A program made the position numbers and the translations under genes. DNA of 64,000 nucleotides from an uncultured Flavobacteriales bacterium (GTDB lineage: Bacteria; Bacteroidota; Bacteroidia; Flavobacteriales_D; Crocinitomicaceae), in contig CALJKJ010000057.1 of the NCBI GenBank assembly GCA_937973685.1, positions 48,619 through 112,618 on the forward strand. The letters run 5' to 3'. The notes beneath the pieces were generated by a model that was given only the letters and a program-made list of their open reading frames with translations, did not search any database and had not been told where the DNA came from. Positions 18,433-27,380 of this stretch are shown here, one piece after another; the first letter of the stretch is position 1, and each line of letters opens with the position of its first letter.

Positions 18433-19185
18433 ATGAAAGTAAAATTCAAGGCATTTGCACAGATTTCCATGGTAGCTTTATTATTAGCTGCTTGTACGGC
18501 AAATCCAGATAGCTCAGGTTTAGAATATATGCCAGACATGTATCGTTCTCCTGCAATTGAACCATATGTAGATTACGGTGAAGTTCGTGGTCAAGTTAAT
18601 GAAGATTTGAAAATGCAACGTTCAGCAATGGTTCCACCAAAATATACCATTCCTTTTTGGGGTACTGATTCAGCAACTGTTCATACGATGTTGCCTTACA
18701 TGCGTCAACCAGGAAGTGCGTTTGGACAAACTCATGGATTATTTTTCTTGGATTTATCTAAAAATGCAGATGTTGACTATGAATACAAAGCAGCAGCAGC
18801 AGATAAAAATCCAATTAAATTAGTAAATGCGGAACAAGCTGAGAAAGTGTTCGAAGAAGCAAAAAAATTATACCAAACAAATTGTAATCACTGTCATGGT
18901 GAAAAAGGTGACGGACAAGGTCCTATGGTTGCTTCAGGAGCTTACGCTGGTGTTCCAGCTTATAGTAACTTGACAATTGCTGAGGGACAAATGTTTTATT
19001 CTATATACTACGGTAAAGGGATGATGGGTTCGCATGCTTCACTTGTGAATAAAAGAGAAATTTGGACGCTTATTCATTACATCAAACGTTTTCAAGATCC
19101 TAATTACGGGAAATTTGATGACAAAGGAATGTTGATGTCAGTAGGAACAAAACCTGCAAGCGATACAACAGCAGTAAAGAAGTAA
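18433..19185 (+). CDS. actE: Alternative complex III subunit ActE, monoheme lipoprotein cytochrome c
   Basis: 250 aa. The N-terminus has a lipobox (LLLAAC, Cys near residue 21), so it should be a lipid-anchored periplasmic cytochrome. A single CNHCH heme motif lies at residues 151-155, followed by GEKGDGQGPM. A later Met in KGMMGSH is the likely sixth ligand. PDMYRSPAIEPY is conserved in ActE. It relays electrons from ActA towards the oxidase. Confidence 0.92.
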   Translation: MKVKFKAFAQISMVALLLAACTANPDSSGLEYMPDMYRSPAIEPYVDYGEVRGQVNEDLKMQRSAMVPPKYTIPFWGTDSATVHTMLPYMRQPGSAFGQTHGLFFLDLSKNADVDYEYKAAAADKNPIKLVNAEQAEKVFEEAKKLYQTNCNHCHGEKGDGQGPMVASGAYAGVPAYSNLTIAEGQMFYSIYYGKGMMGSHASLVNKREIWTLIHYIKRFQDPNYGKFDDKGMLMSVGTKPASDTTAVKK

Positions 19186-19214
19186 GCAATTAGTTAGACA
19201 ATAAAAGTACAGAA

Positions 19215-20417
19215 ATGGAATTTAAAGTTTCTTCAAAAGCAAAATCACTTACACTTATTCTAATGATCTTAGGATTAGCAGGAATAGTTCTTGGTGTAAT
19301 GATCGAATTATCCGCAAGTCACGATAGTGGTGCGCGTTTAACACAACGTTTCCTTGGTAATTTATTAATCGATAGCTTTTTCTTTTTTGCGATTGGCTTA
19401 GGTGCATTGTTTTTTCTTGCATTACAATATGCAACAGAAACAGGTTGGTATGCTTCTGTAAAAAGAATTATTGAAGGTGTAGCTGGTTTTTTACCATACG
19501 GAATAGGATTGATGTTAATCACCTTGTTGACGATCTCATTATTCAAAGGTGCTGACATCTACACTTGGATGGATGCAGACAAATTGAAATACGATGCATT
19601 GGGTCAATCTAAATCAGCTTATTTGAATCCTGTATTTTTCTGGATTAGAACCTTGGTTTATTTTGCAGTATACATCATTTTTTGGTTAGGTTTTAAAAAA
19701 CGTTCGTTATTAGAAGACCAAGTAGGAGGTACTGATTTGCATTTTGCTAATTATAAAAAATCTGCATTGTTTTTAGTATTCTTTGCTGTTTTCTCTTCTA
19801 CATCTGCATGGGACTGGATCATGTCAGTAGATTTACATTGGTATTCAACTTTATTTGGATGGTATGTATTCGCTGGAATGTGGTGTTCAACTATGATTGT
19901 TTTAGTAACGTTAACATTGTACTTGAAAAAACAAGGTTATTTACCGAAAGTGAATGAAAATCACATTCACGACTTAGGAAAATGGACTTTTGCTACATCT
20001 TTCTTGTGGTCATACTTGTGGTTCTCTCAATACATGTTGATTTGGTATGCAAATATTCCGGAGGAAGTTACCTACTATATGACACGTATTGAGTCATTCA
20101 AAGCGTTATACTTTGGAATGTTCTTTATCAATTTTGCATTCCCAATGTTATTGTTAATGTCACGAGATGCAAAACGTCACGCTGGAATTTTAACAACAGT
20201 TGGTGTAATTGTTTTAGCAGGACACTGGGTAGATGTTTATTTGATGTTGATGGGTGGTTCAATGGGTCATCACGCATACATTGGCGCTTTAGAAATTGGA
20301 ATGGCATTATTGTTTTTAGGATTCTTTATCCGCACAATTTTGGTGAATTTGACAAAAGCACCATTAACACCAGTTAACCATCCATTCTTGGATGAAAGTA
20401 TTCACCACGAAATTTAA
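19215..20417 (+). CDS. actF: Alternative complex III subunit ActF (NrfD-like)
   Basis: 400 aa polytopic membrane protein with about ten helices, paralogous to ActC. Family blocks are SAWDWIMSVDLHWYSTLFGWYVFAG, WFSQYMLIWYANIPEE and the late GHWVDVYLM. Together with ActC it forms the membrane part of the complex. It is followed 32 nt later by coxB in the same operon. Confidence 0.93.
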   Translation: MEFKVSSKAKSLTLILMILGLAGIVLGVMIELSASHDSGARLTQRFLGNLLIDSFFFFAIGLGALFFLALQYATETGWYASVKRIIEGVAGFLPYGIGLMLITLLTISLFKGADIYTWMDADKLKYDALGQSKSAYLNPVFFWIRTLVYFAVYIIFWLGFKKRSLLEDQVGGTDLHFANYKKSALFLVFFAVFSSTSAWDWIMSVDLHWYSTLFGWYVFAGMWCSTMIVLVTLTLYLKKQGYLPKVNENHIHDLGKWTFATSFLWSYLWFSQYMLIWYANIPEEVTYYMTRIESFKALYFGMFFINFAFPMLLLMSRDAKRHAGILTTVGVIVLAGHWVDVYLMLMGGSMGHHAYIGALEIGMALLFLGFFIRTILVNLTKAPLTPVNHPFLDESIHHEI

Positions 20418-20449
20418 TAGGGCAGTTTAGCTTCAATAAATTAGAAAAA

Positions 20450-21703
20450 ATGACAAAGTTAATCGTATTACTAGTTATTGTTTTAGGAGTGTTAGCAATC
20501 GCACAATTGGTGCGTTTATATGAGCTTTCTTCTAAATTAAGAGATCGCAGAGAGGAAGATATTCCAAACCGTGATAATCGTCTAAACGCAACGTTATTGT
20601 TGGTGTTTGTGTTAGCGCTTTTTGCAAGTGTAATTTGGATGATGTCTAATTTCGGTTGGACAGGTAGAGGAGAAGCTGCTTCTAAACATGGTGTTGGAAC
20701 AGATGCATTACTTAATTTGAATTTTGTAATCATTTTTTCAGTCTTTTTCTTGACGAACTTTTTATTGTTCTTTTTTGCTTACAAATATGTACGCAAACCA
20801 GGAGTAAAAGCATATTACTTTCCTCATGACAACCGTTTGGAGTTAATATGGACAGTTATTCCTGCTATTGTATTAGCAGTAATCATTATCTTAGGATTGA
20901 AATCTTGGAACGAGCAAACAAGCGATGCTACAAAAGAAGCAGTTCGTATTGAATTATTCTCAAAACAATTTGACTGGACAGTTCGTATGGCTGGTGCAGA
21001 TAATCAATTAGGTTATTTTGATTACAAATTGACGAATGAGAACAACCCATTGGCGTTAATGACGACTGCAACTATTCAAGATGCAATCGATTCAATGGAA
21101 AATGGCGTGTCAGGCATACATTCATTAGAGAAAAAATTGAATAATCCAAAATTGATGTTTATTCCTGAAGATCGTACTAAAATGGTGCTTAACTTAGGAA
21201 GAAAAGAACGTTTAATTCGTTTGTTATATCAAATGAAAGCACGTCACAATAAAGCATTAGATGCACGCGCTAAAGATGATATCGTTTTTGGAGCAAATGA
21301 CACGTTGTACTTAGCGAAAAATCAAGAGTATGAGTTTAATTTCCGTGCGAAAGATGTAATCCACTCAGCATTTTTCCCTCATTTCAGAGCTCAAATGAAC
21401 ACAGTTCCTGGAATGACAACTCGTTTCAAGTTTACACCAACGATTACAACAAATGAAATGCGTGTAAAAATGAATAATCCTAATTTCAACTTTGTATTGA
21501 TGTGTAACAAGATTTGTGGATCATCGCATTACAAAATGAAATTAATGGTTGTCGTTTTGGATAAGTCTGAATACAAAGCTTGGTACAAAAAAGTATCAGC
21601 TGCGAAATTATTCAAAGATGTTTATCCAGTTGGAAAACCAAAACCTGTAGAGCCAGTAGCAGATGCAATGGCAATGGATACTACAGCTGTAACAGTTAAA
21701 TAA
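20450..21703 (+). CDS. coxB: Cytochrome c oxidase subunit II
   Basis: 417 aa, long for the family. Three hydrophobic helices (about residues 3-23, 44-66 and 87-115) include an extra N-terminal one. The periplasmic cupredoxin domain has the complete CuA site: C352, C356, H360 and M363 in CNKICGSSHYKM, plus HSAFFPHFR upstream. An insertion of about 90 residues (about 185-285) sits within the cupredoxin domain. It receives electrons from the act complex and passes them to subunit I. Confidence 0.94.
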   Translation: MTKLIVLLVIVLGVLAIAQLVRLYELSSKLRDRREEDIPNRDNRLNATLLLVFVLALFASVIWMMSNFGWTGRGEAASKHGVGTDALLNLNFVIIFSVFFLTNFLLFFFAYKYVRKPGVKAYYFPHDNRLELIWTVIPAIVLAVIIILGLKSWNEQTSDATKEAVRIELFSKQFDWTVRMAGADNQLGYFDYKLTNENNPLALMTTATIQDAIDSMENGVSGIHSLEKKLNNPKLMFIPEDRTKMVLNLGRKERLIRLLYQMKARHNKALDARAKDDIVFGANDTLYLAKNQEYEFNFRAKDVIHSAFFPHFRAQMNTVPGMTTRFKFTPTITTNEMRVKMNNPNFNFVLMCNKICGSSHYKMKLMVVVLDKSEYKAWYKKVSAAKLFKDVYPVGKPKPVEPVADAMAMDTTAVTVK

Positions 21704-21731
21704 ATTTATAAACACTATAATAAATAAAATC

Positions 21732-23534
21732 ATGGCAGCTCACGAAGCACACGCACATCACGACGCTCATGGACATCACAACCATGAAGAAGGTTTTATT
21801 TCAAAATATATCTTCTCGCAAGATCACAAGATGATTGGAAAGCAGTTTTTAATGACTGCTGTATTTATGGGATTAATCGCAATGATGTTGTCGATTTTAT
21901 TCCGTATTCAATTAGCTTGGCCTGGTGAACAATCAGATTTTTTATCATTTTTCCTAGGTGAATGGGCTCCAAAGGGGGTGATGACAGAAAGTATGTATTT
22001 GGGATTGGTAACAATTCACGGTACAATCATGGTATTCTTCTTGTTAACAGGAGGTTTGTCTGGAACATTCTCTAACTTGCTCATTCCGTTGCAAATTGGT
22101 GCACGTGATATGGCATCAGGATTGTTAAACATGTTGTCTTACTGGATGTTCTTGATTTCATCAATCATCATGGTTGTATCATTGTTTATCGAAACTGGAC
22201 CTGCTTCCTCAGGTTGGACGATTTATCCTCCACTATCTGCTTTACCAGATGCTATTGAAGGTTCTGGAAAAGGAATGACAATGTGGTTGATTTCCATGAC
22301 TATCTTTATTGCATCGTCTTTGTTAGGTTCATTGAACTACATTGTAACAATTTTGAACTTGCGTACACGAGGAATGAAAATGACGAGAATGCCATTAACA
22401 ATTTGGGCGTTTTTTGTTACAGCAATCCTTGGAGTATTATCGTTCCCAGTATTATTGTCTGCTGCCTTGTTGTTGACAATGGATAGATTAGCTGGAACAT
22501 CGTTCTATTTATCAGACATCATTGTTGGTTCTGAAATGTTAGAAAATCATGGTGGTTCTCCAATTTTGTACCAACACTTATTCTGGTTCTTAGGTCACCC
22601 TGAGGTATACATTGTATTATTACCTGCGTTAGGTTTATCATCTGAAATTATTGCAACGAATTCTCGTAAACCAATTTTTGGTTACCGTGCGATGATTGGT
22701 TCGATTTTAGCAATTGGTTTCCTTTCGTTTATCGTTTGGGGTCACCACATGTTCGTAACGGGAATGAATCCATTTATTGGTTCAGTATTCGTATTCACGA
22801 CTTTGTTGATTGCAATTCCTTCTGCTGTAAAAGTATTTAACTACATCACAACAATTTGGAGAGGTTCAAATATCTATACGCCTGCAATGTTGTTCTCAAT
22901 TGGTTTGGTATCAACATTTATTACAGGTGGTGTAACAGGTATTATCTTGGCTGACTCAGCATTGGATATCGCTGTTCACGATACTTATTTCGTTGTAGCT
23001 CACTTCCACATTGTAATGGGTATGTCAGCTGTATTTGGAATGTTTGCAGGTGTTTACCACTGGTTCCCTAAAATGTATGGTCGCATGATGAATACACGTT
23101 TGGGATATGCTCACTTCTGGATTACAATTGTTGGAGCATATGGTGTTTTCTTCCCAATGCACTTTGTTGGATTAGCAGGAGCACCAAGAAGATATTATGA
23201 TTATTCAGTTTATGGTGAGTTTAATCAAGATTCATATGATATGATTATGGACTTGAACGAAATCATTACCATTTTCGCTATCATTGCTGCAATTGGTCAA
23301 GTTATCTTCTTGTTTAATTTCTTCTACAGTATTTTCAGAGGACCGAAAGCAGTTCAAAATCCATGGAAATCTAATACATTGGAGTGGACAACACCTGTAG
23401 AAGCAACGCATGGAAACTGGCCTGGAGCTTTACCAGAAGTTCACAGATGGCCATATGACTATTCTAAACCAGGAATGGAAGAGGATTTTATCCCTCAAAC
23501 TACTCCATTAATGGAAGGTGAAGAAGAACATTAA
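21732..23534 (+). CDS. coxA: Cytochrome c oxidase subunit I
   Basis: 600 aa, aa3-type heme-copper oxidase subunit I. Twelve or more helices; the heme a ligand region VTIHGTIMVFF, the HPEVY motif near residues 289-293 (CuB His and cross-linked Tyr), the HH pair in VWGHHMFVTGM, and HDTYFVVAHFHIVMG with the heme a3 and a ligands are all intact. It reduces O2 to water and pumps protons. The first 20 residues are strikingly His-rich. No subunit III gene follows; a terminator lies 16 nt after the stop. Confidence 0.96.
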   Translation: MAAHEAHAHHDAHGHHNHEEGFISKYIFSQDHKMIGKQFLMTAVFMGLIAMMLSILFRIQLAWPGEQSDFLSFFLGEWAPKGVMTESMYLGLVTIHGTIMVFFLLTGGLSGTFSNLLIPLQIGARDMASGLLNMLSYWMFLISSIIMVVSLFIETGPASSGWTIYPPLSALPDAIEGSGKGMTMWLISMTIFIASSLLGSLNYIVTILNLRTRGMKMTRMPLTIWAFFVTAILGVLSFPVLLSAALLLTMDRLAGTSFYLSDIIVGSEMLENHGGSPILYQHLFWFLGHPEVYIVLLPALGLSSEIIATNSRKPIFGYRAMIGSILAIGFLSFIVWGHHMFVTGMNPFIGSVFVFTTLLIAIPSAVKVFNYITTIWRGSNIYTPAMLFSIGLVSTFITGGVTGIILADSALDIAVHDTYFVVAHFHIVMGMSAVFGMFAGVYHWFPKMYGRMMNTRLGYAHFWITIVGAYGVFFPMHFVGLAGAPRRYYDYSVYGEFNQDSYDMIMDLNEIITIFAIIAAIGQVIFLFNFFYSIFRGPKAVQNPWKSNTLEWTTPVEATHGNWPGALPEVHRWPYDYSKPGMEEDFIPQTTPLMEGEEEH

Positions 23535-23550
23535 TTTCACATCTTATAGG

Positions 23551-23579
23551 AAAAGCCCTTCTCATGCAGAAGGGCTTTT
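23551..23579 (+). terminator. Terminator of the act-cox operon
   Basis: Perfect 12-bp stem (23551-23562 with 23568-23579), 5-nt loop CATGC and a T run, 16 nt after the coxA stop. Confidence 0.92.
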
Positions 23580-23640
23580 TTATGATTAAAACATTTTAAT
23601 CTACATACAATTTCAGTTATCTTTACACAAATTCAATCCC

Positions 23641-24663
23641 TTGGAAGAAGAATCATTTGATTATCGAAGCGAATTAGGAACTCCTGAAAAAGAGTACGAC
23701 AAAGTCTTGCGCCCGAAACGTTTGACTGATTTTGCGGGGCAACCCCAAGTTGTCGAAAATTTGGAGATTTTTGTACAAGCGGCTGTCAAACGTGGCGAAC
23801 CTTTGGATCACGTATTGCTACACGGTCCTCCTGGGTTGGGCAAAACGACCTTAGCAAATATTATTGCAAACGAATTGAATGTTGGTTTCAAAGTTACAAG
23901 TGGACCAGTTTTGGATAAACCAGGTGATTTAGCTGGTTTGTTAACCAACCTTGAAAAAGGCGATGTTTTATTTATCGATGAAATTCACCGCTTAAGTCCC
24001 GTTGTGGAAGAATACTTGTATTCAGCAATGGAGGATTTCAGCATTGATATATTAATTGACAGCGGAGCTAATGCACGAACTGTTCAAATTGCGTTGAATC
24101 CATTTACATTAATTGGAGCAACAACACGCTCAGGATTGCTTACAGCGCCTTTGCGAGCTCGTTTTGGTATTAACTCACGTTTGGAGTATTACGATGTAAA
24201 AACTTTGTCCATGATTGTTGAACGCTCATCTGATTTGTTGGAAATTCCAATTGATGAACGTGCTGCTTTTGAAATTGCAGGGAGAAGCCGTGGAACACCT
24301 CGTATTGCCAATGCGATTCTGCGCCGTGTACGCGATTTTGCTCAAATCAAAGGAGACGGAACAATTAATTTGCCCATAACGCAACATGCAATGGATGCCT
24401 TGAATGTGGACAAATATGGGTTGGACGAAATGGATAACCGCATACTCAAAGCAATTATCGATAAATTCAAAGGTGGACCGGTTGGATTGACAACCATAGC
24501 AACTGCAATTGGCGAAAATGCTGGAACGTTGGAAGAAGTATACGAACCTTTTTTGATTCAAGAAGGATTTTTAATGCGCACACCTCGTGGTCGAAAAGCA
24601 ACCGAGAAAGCATTCAAACATTTGGGTTTTGAGATTGGTTGGTCGCAAGGTGGATTTTTCTAA
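23641..24663 (+). CDS. ruvB: Holliday junction DNA helicase RuvB
   Basis: 340 aa, full length. RuvB is the AAA+ motor that drives branch migration with RuvA. Walker A HGPPGLGKTTLA (about residues 60-71), Walker B LFIDEIHRL, sensor I GATTRSG and the arginine-finger region PLRARFG are present, with the C-terminal winged helix (GLTTIATAIGENAGTLEE). The start is a TTG; no ATG lies upstream in a sensible position. A near-consensus promoter box TATCTTTA is at 23618-23625. The stop overlaps the queG start (TAATG). Confidence 0.95.
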   Translation: MEEESFDYRSELGTPEKEYDKVLRPKRLTDFAGQPQVVENLEIFVQAAVKRGEPLDHVLLHGPPGLGKTTLANIIANELNVGFKVTSGPVLDKPGDLAGLLTNLEKGDVLFIDEIHRLSPVVEEYLYSAMEDFSIDILIDSGANARTVQIALNPFTLIGATTRSGLLTAPLRARFGINSRLEYYDVKTLSMIVERSSDLLEIPIDERAAFEIAGRSRGTPRIANAILRRVRDFAQIKGDGTINLPITQHAMDALNVDKYGLDEMDNRILKAIIDKFKGGPVGLTTIATAIGENAGTLEEVYEPFLIQEGFLMRTPRGRKATEKAFKHLGFEIGWSQGGFF

Positions 24664-25592
24664 TGGACGCAGGTCGCATAAAAGCATTCATACAATCAAC
24701 TGCAACGGAACAAGGTTGCTTGCATGTAGGCTTTTCCAAAGCTGAATTTTTAGCGGATGAAGCACCGCGTTTGACCAATTGGTTGAAAAGCAACATGCAT
24801 GGCGACATGTCTTACATGGAAAATCATTTTGACATGCGTTTGGATCCTACCTTGTTAGTCCCTGGAGCCAAAACGGTTATTTCCTTTTTATTTAATTATT
24901 TCCCCGAACAGTCACTGGATGATAGTGGCTTACAGCTTTCTAAATATGCCTATGGGGAAGATTATCATTTTGTCATCAAAGACAAATTAAAAGCACTCAC
25001 CAATGCGTTGACCAAATCGATTGGCGCAATTGAAGGCCGGATATTTGTTGACAGCGCACCCATTTTAGAAAAAGCATGGGCAGCAAAAAGTGGATTGGGT
25101 TGGATAGGTAAAAACAGCAATTTAATCAACCCGAAAGCTGGTTCTTTTTACTTTTTGGCTGAATGGATTTGTGATTTAGCACTTGAACCTGACGGGCCAA
25201 TGAAAGATTATTGCGGAACATGTACCAAATGCATCGATGCTTGCCCAACAGATGCCATTGTAGCGCCATATGTGGTCGATGGCTCAAAATGTATCTCTTA
25301 CGCAACAATTGAGCTCCGAGACGCCAATTTACCCGATTACTTCAAAGGAAAGATGAATAATTGGATGTACGGTTGCGACATCTGTCAAGATGTTTGTCCG
25401 TGGAACCGATTTGCAACTGCTCACAGCGAACCACGCTTTTCACCAAGCACCAAACTATTTTCATTGACAACCAACGACTGGGAAGACTTAAGCCACGATT
25501 TATTCGATGAATTATTCAGAAGAAGTGCTGTAAAACGAACGAAATACGAAGGATTAAAACGCAACATTCGTTTTATACAACAAGAAAAGTAG
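24663..25592 (+). CDS. queG: Epoxyqueuosine reductase QueG
   Basis: 309 aa from the ATG at 24663, which overlaps the ruvB stop by one base; the frame extends 8 codons upstream. QueG is a cobalamin and iron-sulfur enzyme that completes queuosine in tRNA. Two ferredoxin-like clusters are seen, CGTCTKCIDACPTDAI and CDICQDVCPWN. The cobalamin-domain block ILEKAWAAKSGLGWIGKN is intact. Only 6 nt separate its stop from the convergent rseP stop. Confidence 0.93.
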   Translation: MDAGRIKAFIQSTATEQGCLHVGFSKAEFLADEAPRLTNWLKSNMHGDMSYMENHFDMRLDPTLLVPGAKTVISFLFNYFPEQSLDDSGLQLSKYAYGEDYHFVIKDKLKALTNALTKSIGAIEGRIFVDSAPILEKAWAAKSGLGWIGKNSNLINPKAGSFYFLAEWICDLALEPDGPMKDYCGTCTKCIDACPTDAIVAPYVVDGSKCISYATIELRDANLPDYFKGKMNNWMYGCDICQDVCPWNRFATAHSEPRFSPSTKLFSLTTNDWEDLSHDLFDELFRRSAVKRTKYEGLKRNIRFIQQEK

Positions 25593-25598
25593 GACGTT

Positions 25599-26930
25599 TT
25601 ATTTAAACAATCCTACAATATCGTTTCCATTTGCGTAAAGCAACAAGCCCATCAATAAGAAAAAGCCAATGTATTGTGCTGTTTCCATAAATTTTTCTGA
25701 TGGCGCTTTTCCGCGAATAATTTCATAAATCAAGAACATCACATGTCCGCCATCTAAAGCTGGAATAGGTAACATGTTCATCACTGCTAACATCATCGAG
25801 ATAAATGCAGTAAGCGTCCAGAAAGCACGCCAATCCCACACAGGAGGGAACATTTTTCCAATAGATCCAAAACCACCAACGGATGATGCACCTTTGGATG
25901 TGAATACATATTTGAATTGTGCTACATTGCTATACATTGTTTTCAATCCTTTTCCAATCCCAAAAGCAAAAGCTTCACCAACACTGTAATCACGGGTGAA
26001 GTAGGCAGCTGTATCGGTTGTGATTTTATTTTCAATGAACACACCAAGCGGTCCTTCTTTTGCTAATTTAACTGTTTTTGACAATGTATCGTTTCCTCGT
26101 TCGTAAACAAGGTCAATTTGTTTTCCTTTGTTTTGGTAGATTGCAGTCAAAAATTCGTCGTGGTACTCAATTGCTTGGTCGTTGATTTGAAGGATACGGT
26201 CGCCTTTTTTCAAACCTGCTTTTGCAGCCGTGCTTTTCGCTTCAACTTTCGCAATGATACTCATGTGACTTCTAAAATCAAAAGCACCTGCTTCAACGTT
26301 GTTTTCCCACATTTTTGAACCGATATCAACAGGTAATTTGATTTTTTGAATGGATCCATCTTTGTGTTGAACAGTAAAGTTTCGGTGATCAAAAATTAAT
26401 ATCTCCATGCCGATGCGTTGCAAGTCTTCCACTTTTTCGCCGTCCATCGTTAGGATTTTATCTCCCGATTGAAAACCGAATTGTTGCATGTAAGGATGAA
26501 CTGCAATACCGTGGTGCAGTTCTTGTTGATTGACTTTGTCTTCTCCCCACACTGCAAGCACCATGATGAAAATCAAAAATCCAACGATCACATTCACGAT
26601 CACACCTCCCATCATGATGATGAGGCGTTGCCATGCTGGTTTCGAGCGGAATTCCCATGGTTGTGCTGGTTGCGCCATTTGCTCTTTGTCCATCGATTCA
26701 TCGATCATTCCAGCTATTTTGACATAACCACCCAAGGGCAACCAACCGATTCCCCATTCCGTATCGCCAACTTTTTTCTTGTAAAGCGAAAAATATGGAT
26801 TGAAAAACAAGTAGAATTTTTCTACACGTGTTTTAAATAGTCGAGCGGGAATAAAATGCCCAAATTCGTGTAAAACGATTAAAATTGAAAGTGATAACAC
26901 CAATTGTGCTGCGCGAATCCAAAAATCCAT
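25599..26930 (-). CDS. rseP: RIP metalloprotease RseP (site-2 protease)
   Basis: 443 aa inner-membrane zinc protease that cuts anti-sigma factors within the membrane. HEFGH lies at residues 21-25 in the first helix, and the second active-site motif NMLPIPALDGGH lies near residue 385. Two PDZ-like regions fill the middle (for example AGLKKGDRILQIND). About four membrane helices are seen. A TATATTTG box lies upstream at 26953-26960. Confidence 0.93.
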   Translation of the reverse strand: MDFWIRAAQLVLSLSILIVLHEFGHFIPARLFKTRVEKFYLFFNPYFSLYKKKVGDTEWGIGWLPLGGYVKIAGMIDESMDKEQMAQPAQPWEFRSKPAWQRLIIMMGGVIVNVIVGFLIFIMVLAVWGEDKVNQQELHHGIAVHPYMQQFGFQSGDKILTMDGEKVEDLQRIGMEILIFDHRNFTVQHKDGSIQKIKLPVDIGSKMWENNVEAGAFDFRSHMSIIAKVEAKSTAAKAGLKKGDRILQINDQAIEYHDEFLTAIYQNKGKQIDLVYERGNDTLSKTVKLAKEGPLGVFIENKITTDTAAYFTRDYSVGEAFAFGIGKGLKTMYSNVAQFKYVFTSKGASSVGGFGSIGKMFPPVWDWRAFWTLTAFISMMLAVMNMLPIPALDGGHVMFLIYEIIRGKAPSEKFMETAQYIGFFLLMGLLLYANGNDIVGLFK

Positions 26931-26952
26931 AACTTTTTATAAAATATGATAA

Positions 26953-26960
26953 CAAATATA
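26953..26960 (-). promoter_or_regulatory. Putative -7 box of rseP
   Basis: Minus strand TATATTTG, a full consensus match, 22 nt before the rseP ATG and just downstream of the preceding gene's stop. No TTTG at -33. Confidence 0.5.
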
Positions 26961-26964
26961 ACGA

Positions 26965-27324
26965 TTAAGGTTGGATATCTTTTGTGGAATATCCGTGATG
27001 TTCGAAGTATTCAACGATAGCTTCTTTCATCAGTGCTTGTTGTTCTTTTTCCGTTAATGGAGGAAGTTCTTTGATCAGTTTAAAATGTGGCCATTCGTCG
27101 GGATCTTTACCCTCAAACTCGTAATAACCGTAAGGCTCTAATACCGTGCATATTGCAACATGCATTAAATCGGTTTTTTCGTGTTTTTTGAAATTTTTAT
27201 ATCCTTTTCCAAGTTCCTCAACGCCAATCAAAAAAAGTAATACTTGTAAATCGATGTCGGGACCAAAGTCTTTTTCTAAACTTTTAATCAGGTGCTGGTA
27301 TCGTAATTCGAGTGCAAAATCCAT
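26965..27324 (-). CDS. Conserved hypothetical protein
   Basis: 119 aa soluble, acidic protein without signal peptide or membrane segment; the family was not recognised. It looks mostly helical, with VLLFLIGVEELGKGYKNF in the first half and an EKTDLMHVAICTVLEPYGYY segment in the middle. It lies just upstream of rseP on the same strand, and a TACTTTTG box is 5 nt before its ATG. The function is unknown. Confidence 0.75.
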   Translation of the reverse strand: MDFALELRYQHLIKSLEKDFGPDIDLQVLLFLIGVEELGKGYKNFKKHEKTDLMHVAICTVLEPYGYYEFEGKDPDEWPHFKLIKELPPLTEKEQQALMKEAIVEYFEHHGYSTKDIQP

Positions 27325-27329
27325 AAGTA

Positions 27330-27337
27330 CAAAAGTA
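27330..27337 (-). promoter_or_regulatory. Putative -7 box of the 119-aa gene
   Basis: Minus strand TACTTTTG, a full TAnnTTTG match, ends 5 nt before the ATG at 27324. This would give an almost leaderless transcript. The -33 element is not evident. Confidence 0.5.
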
Positions 27338-27380
27338 CGTGCAAAATAACGAACTCACGACTTTTTACGAGAATAATTCA

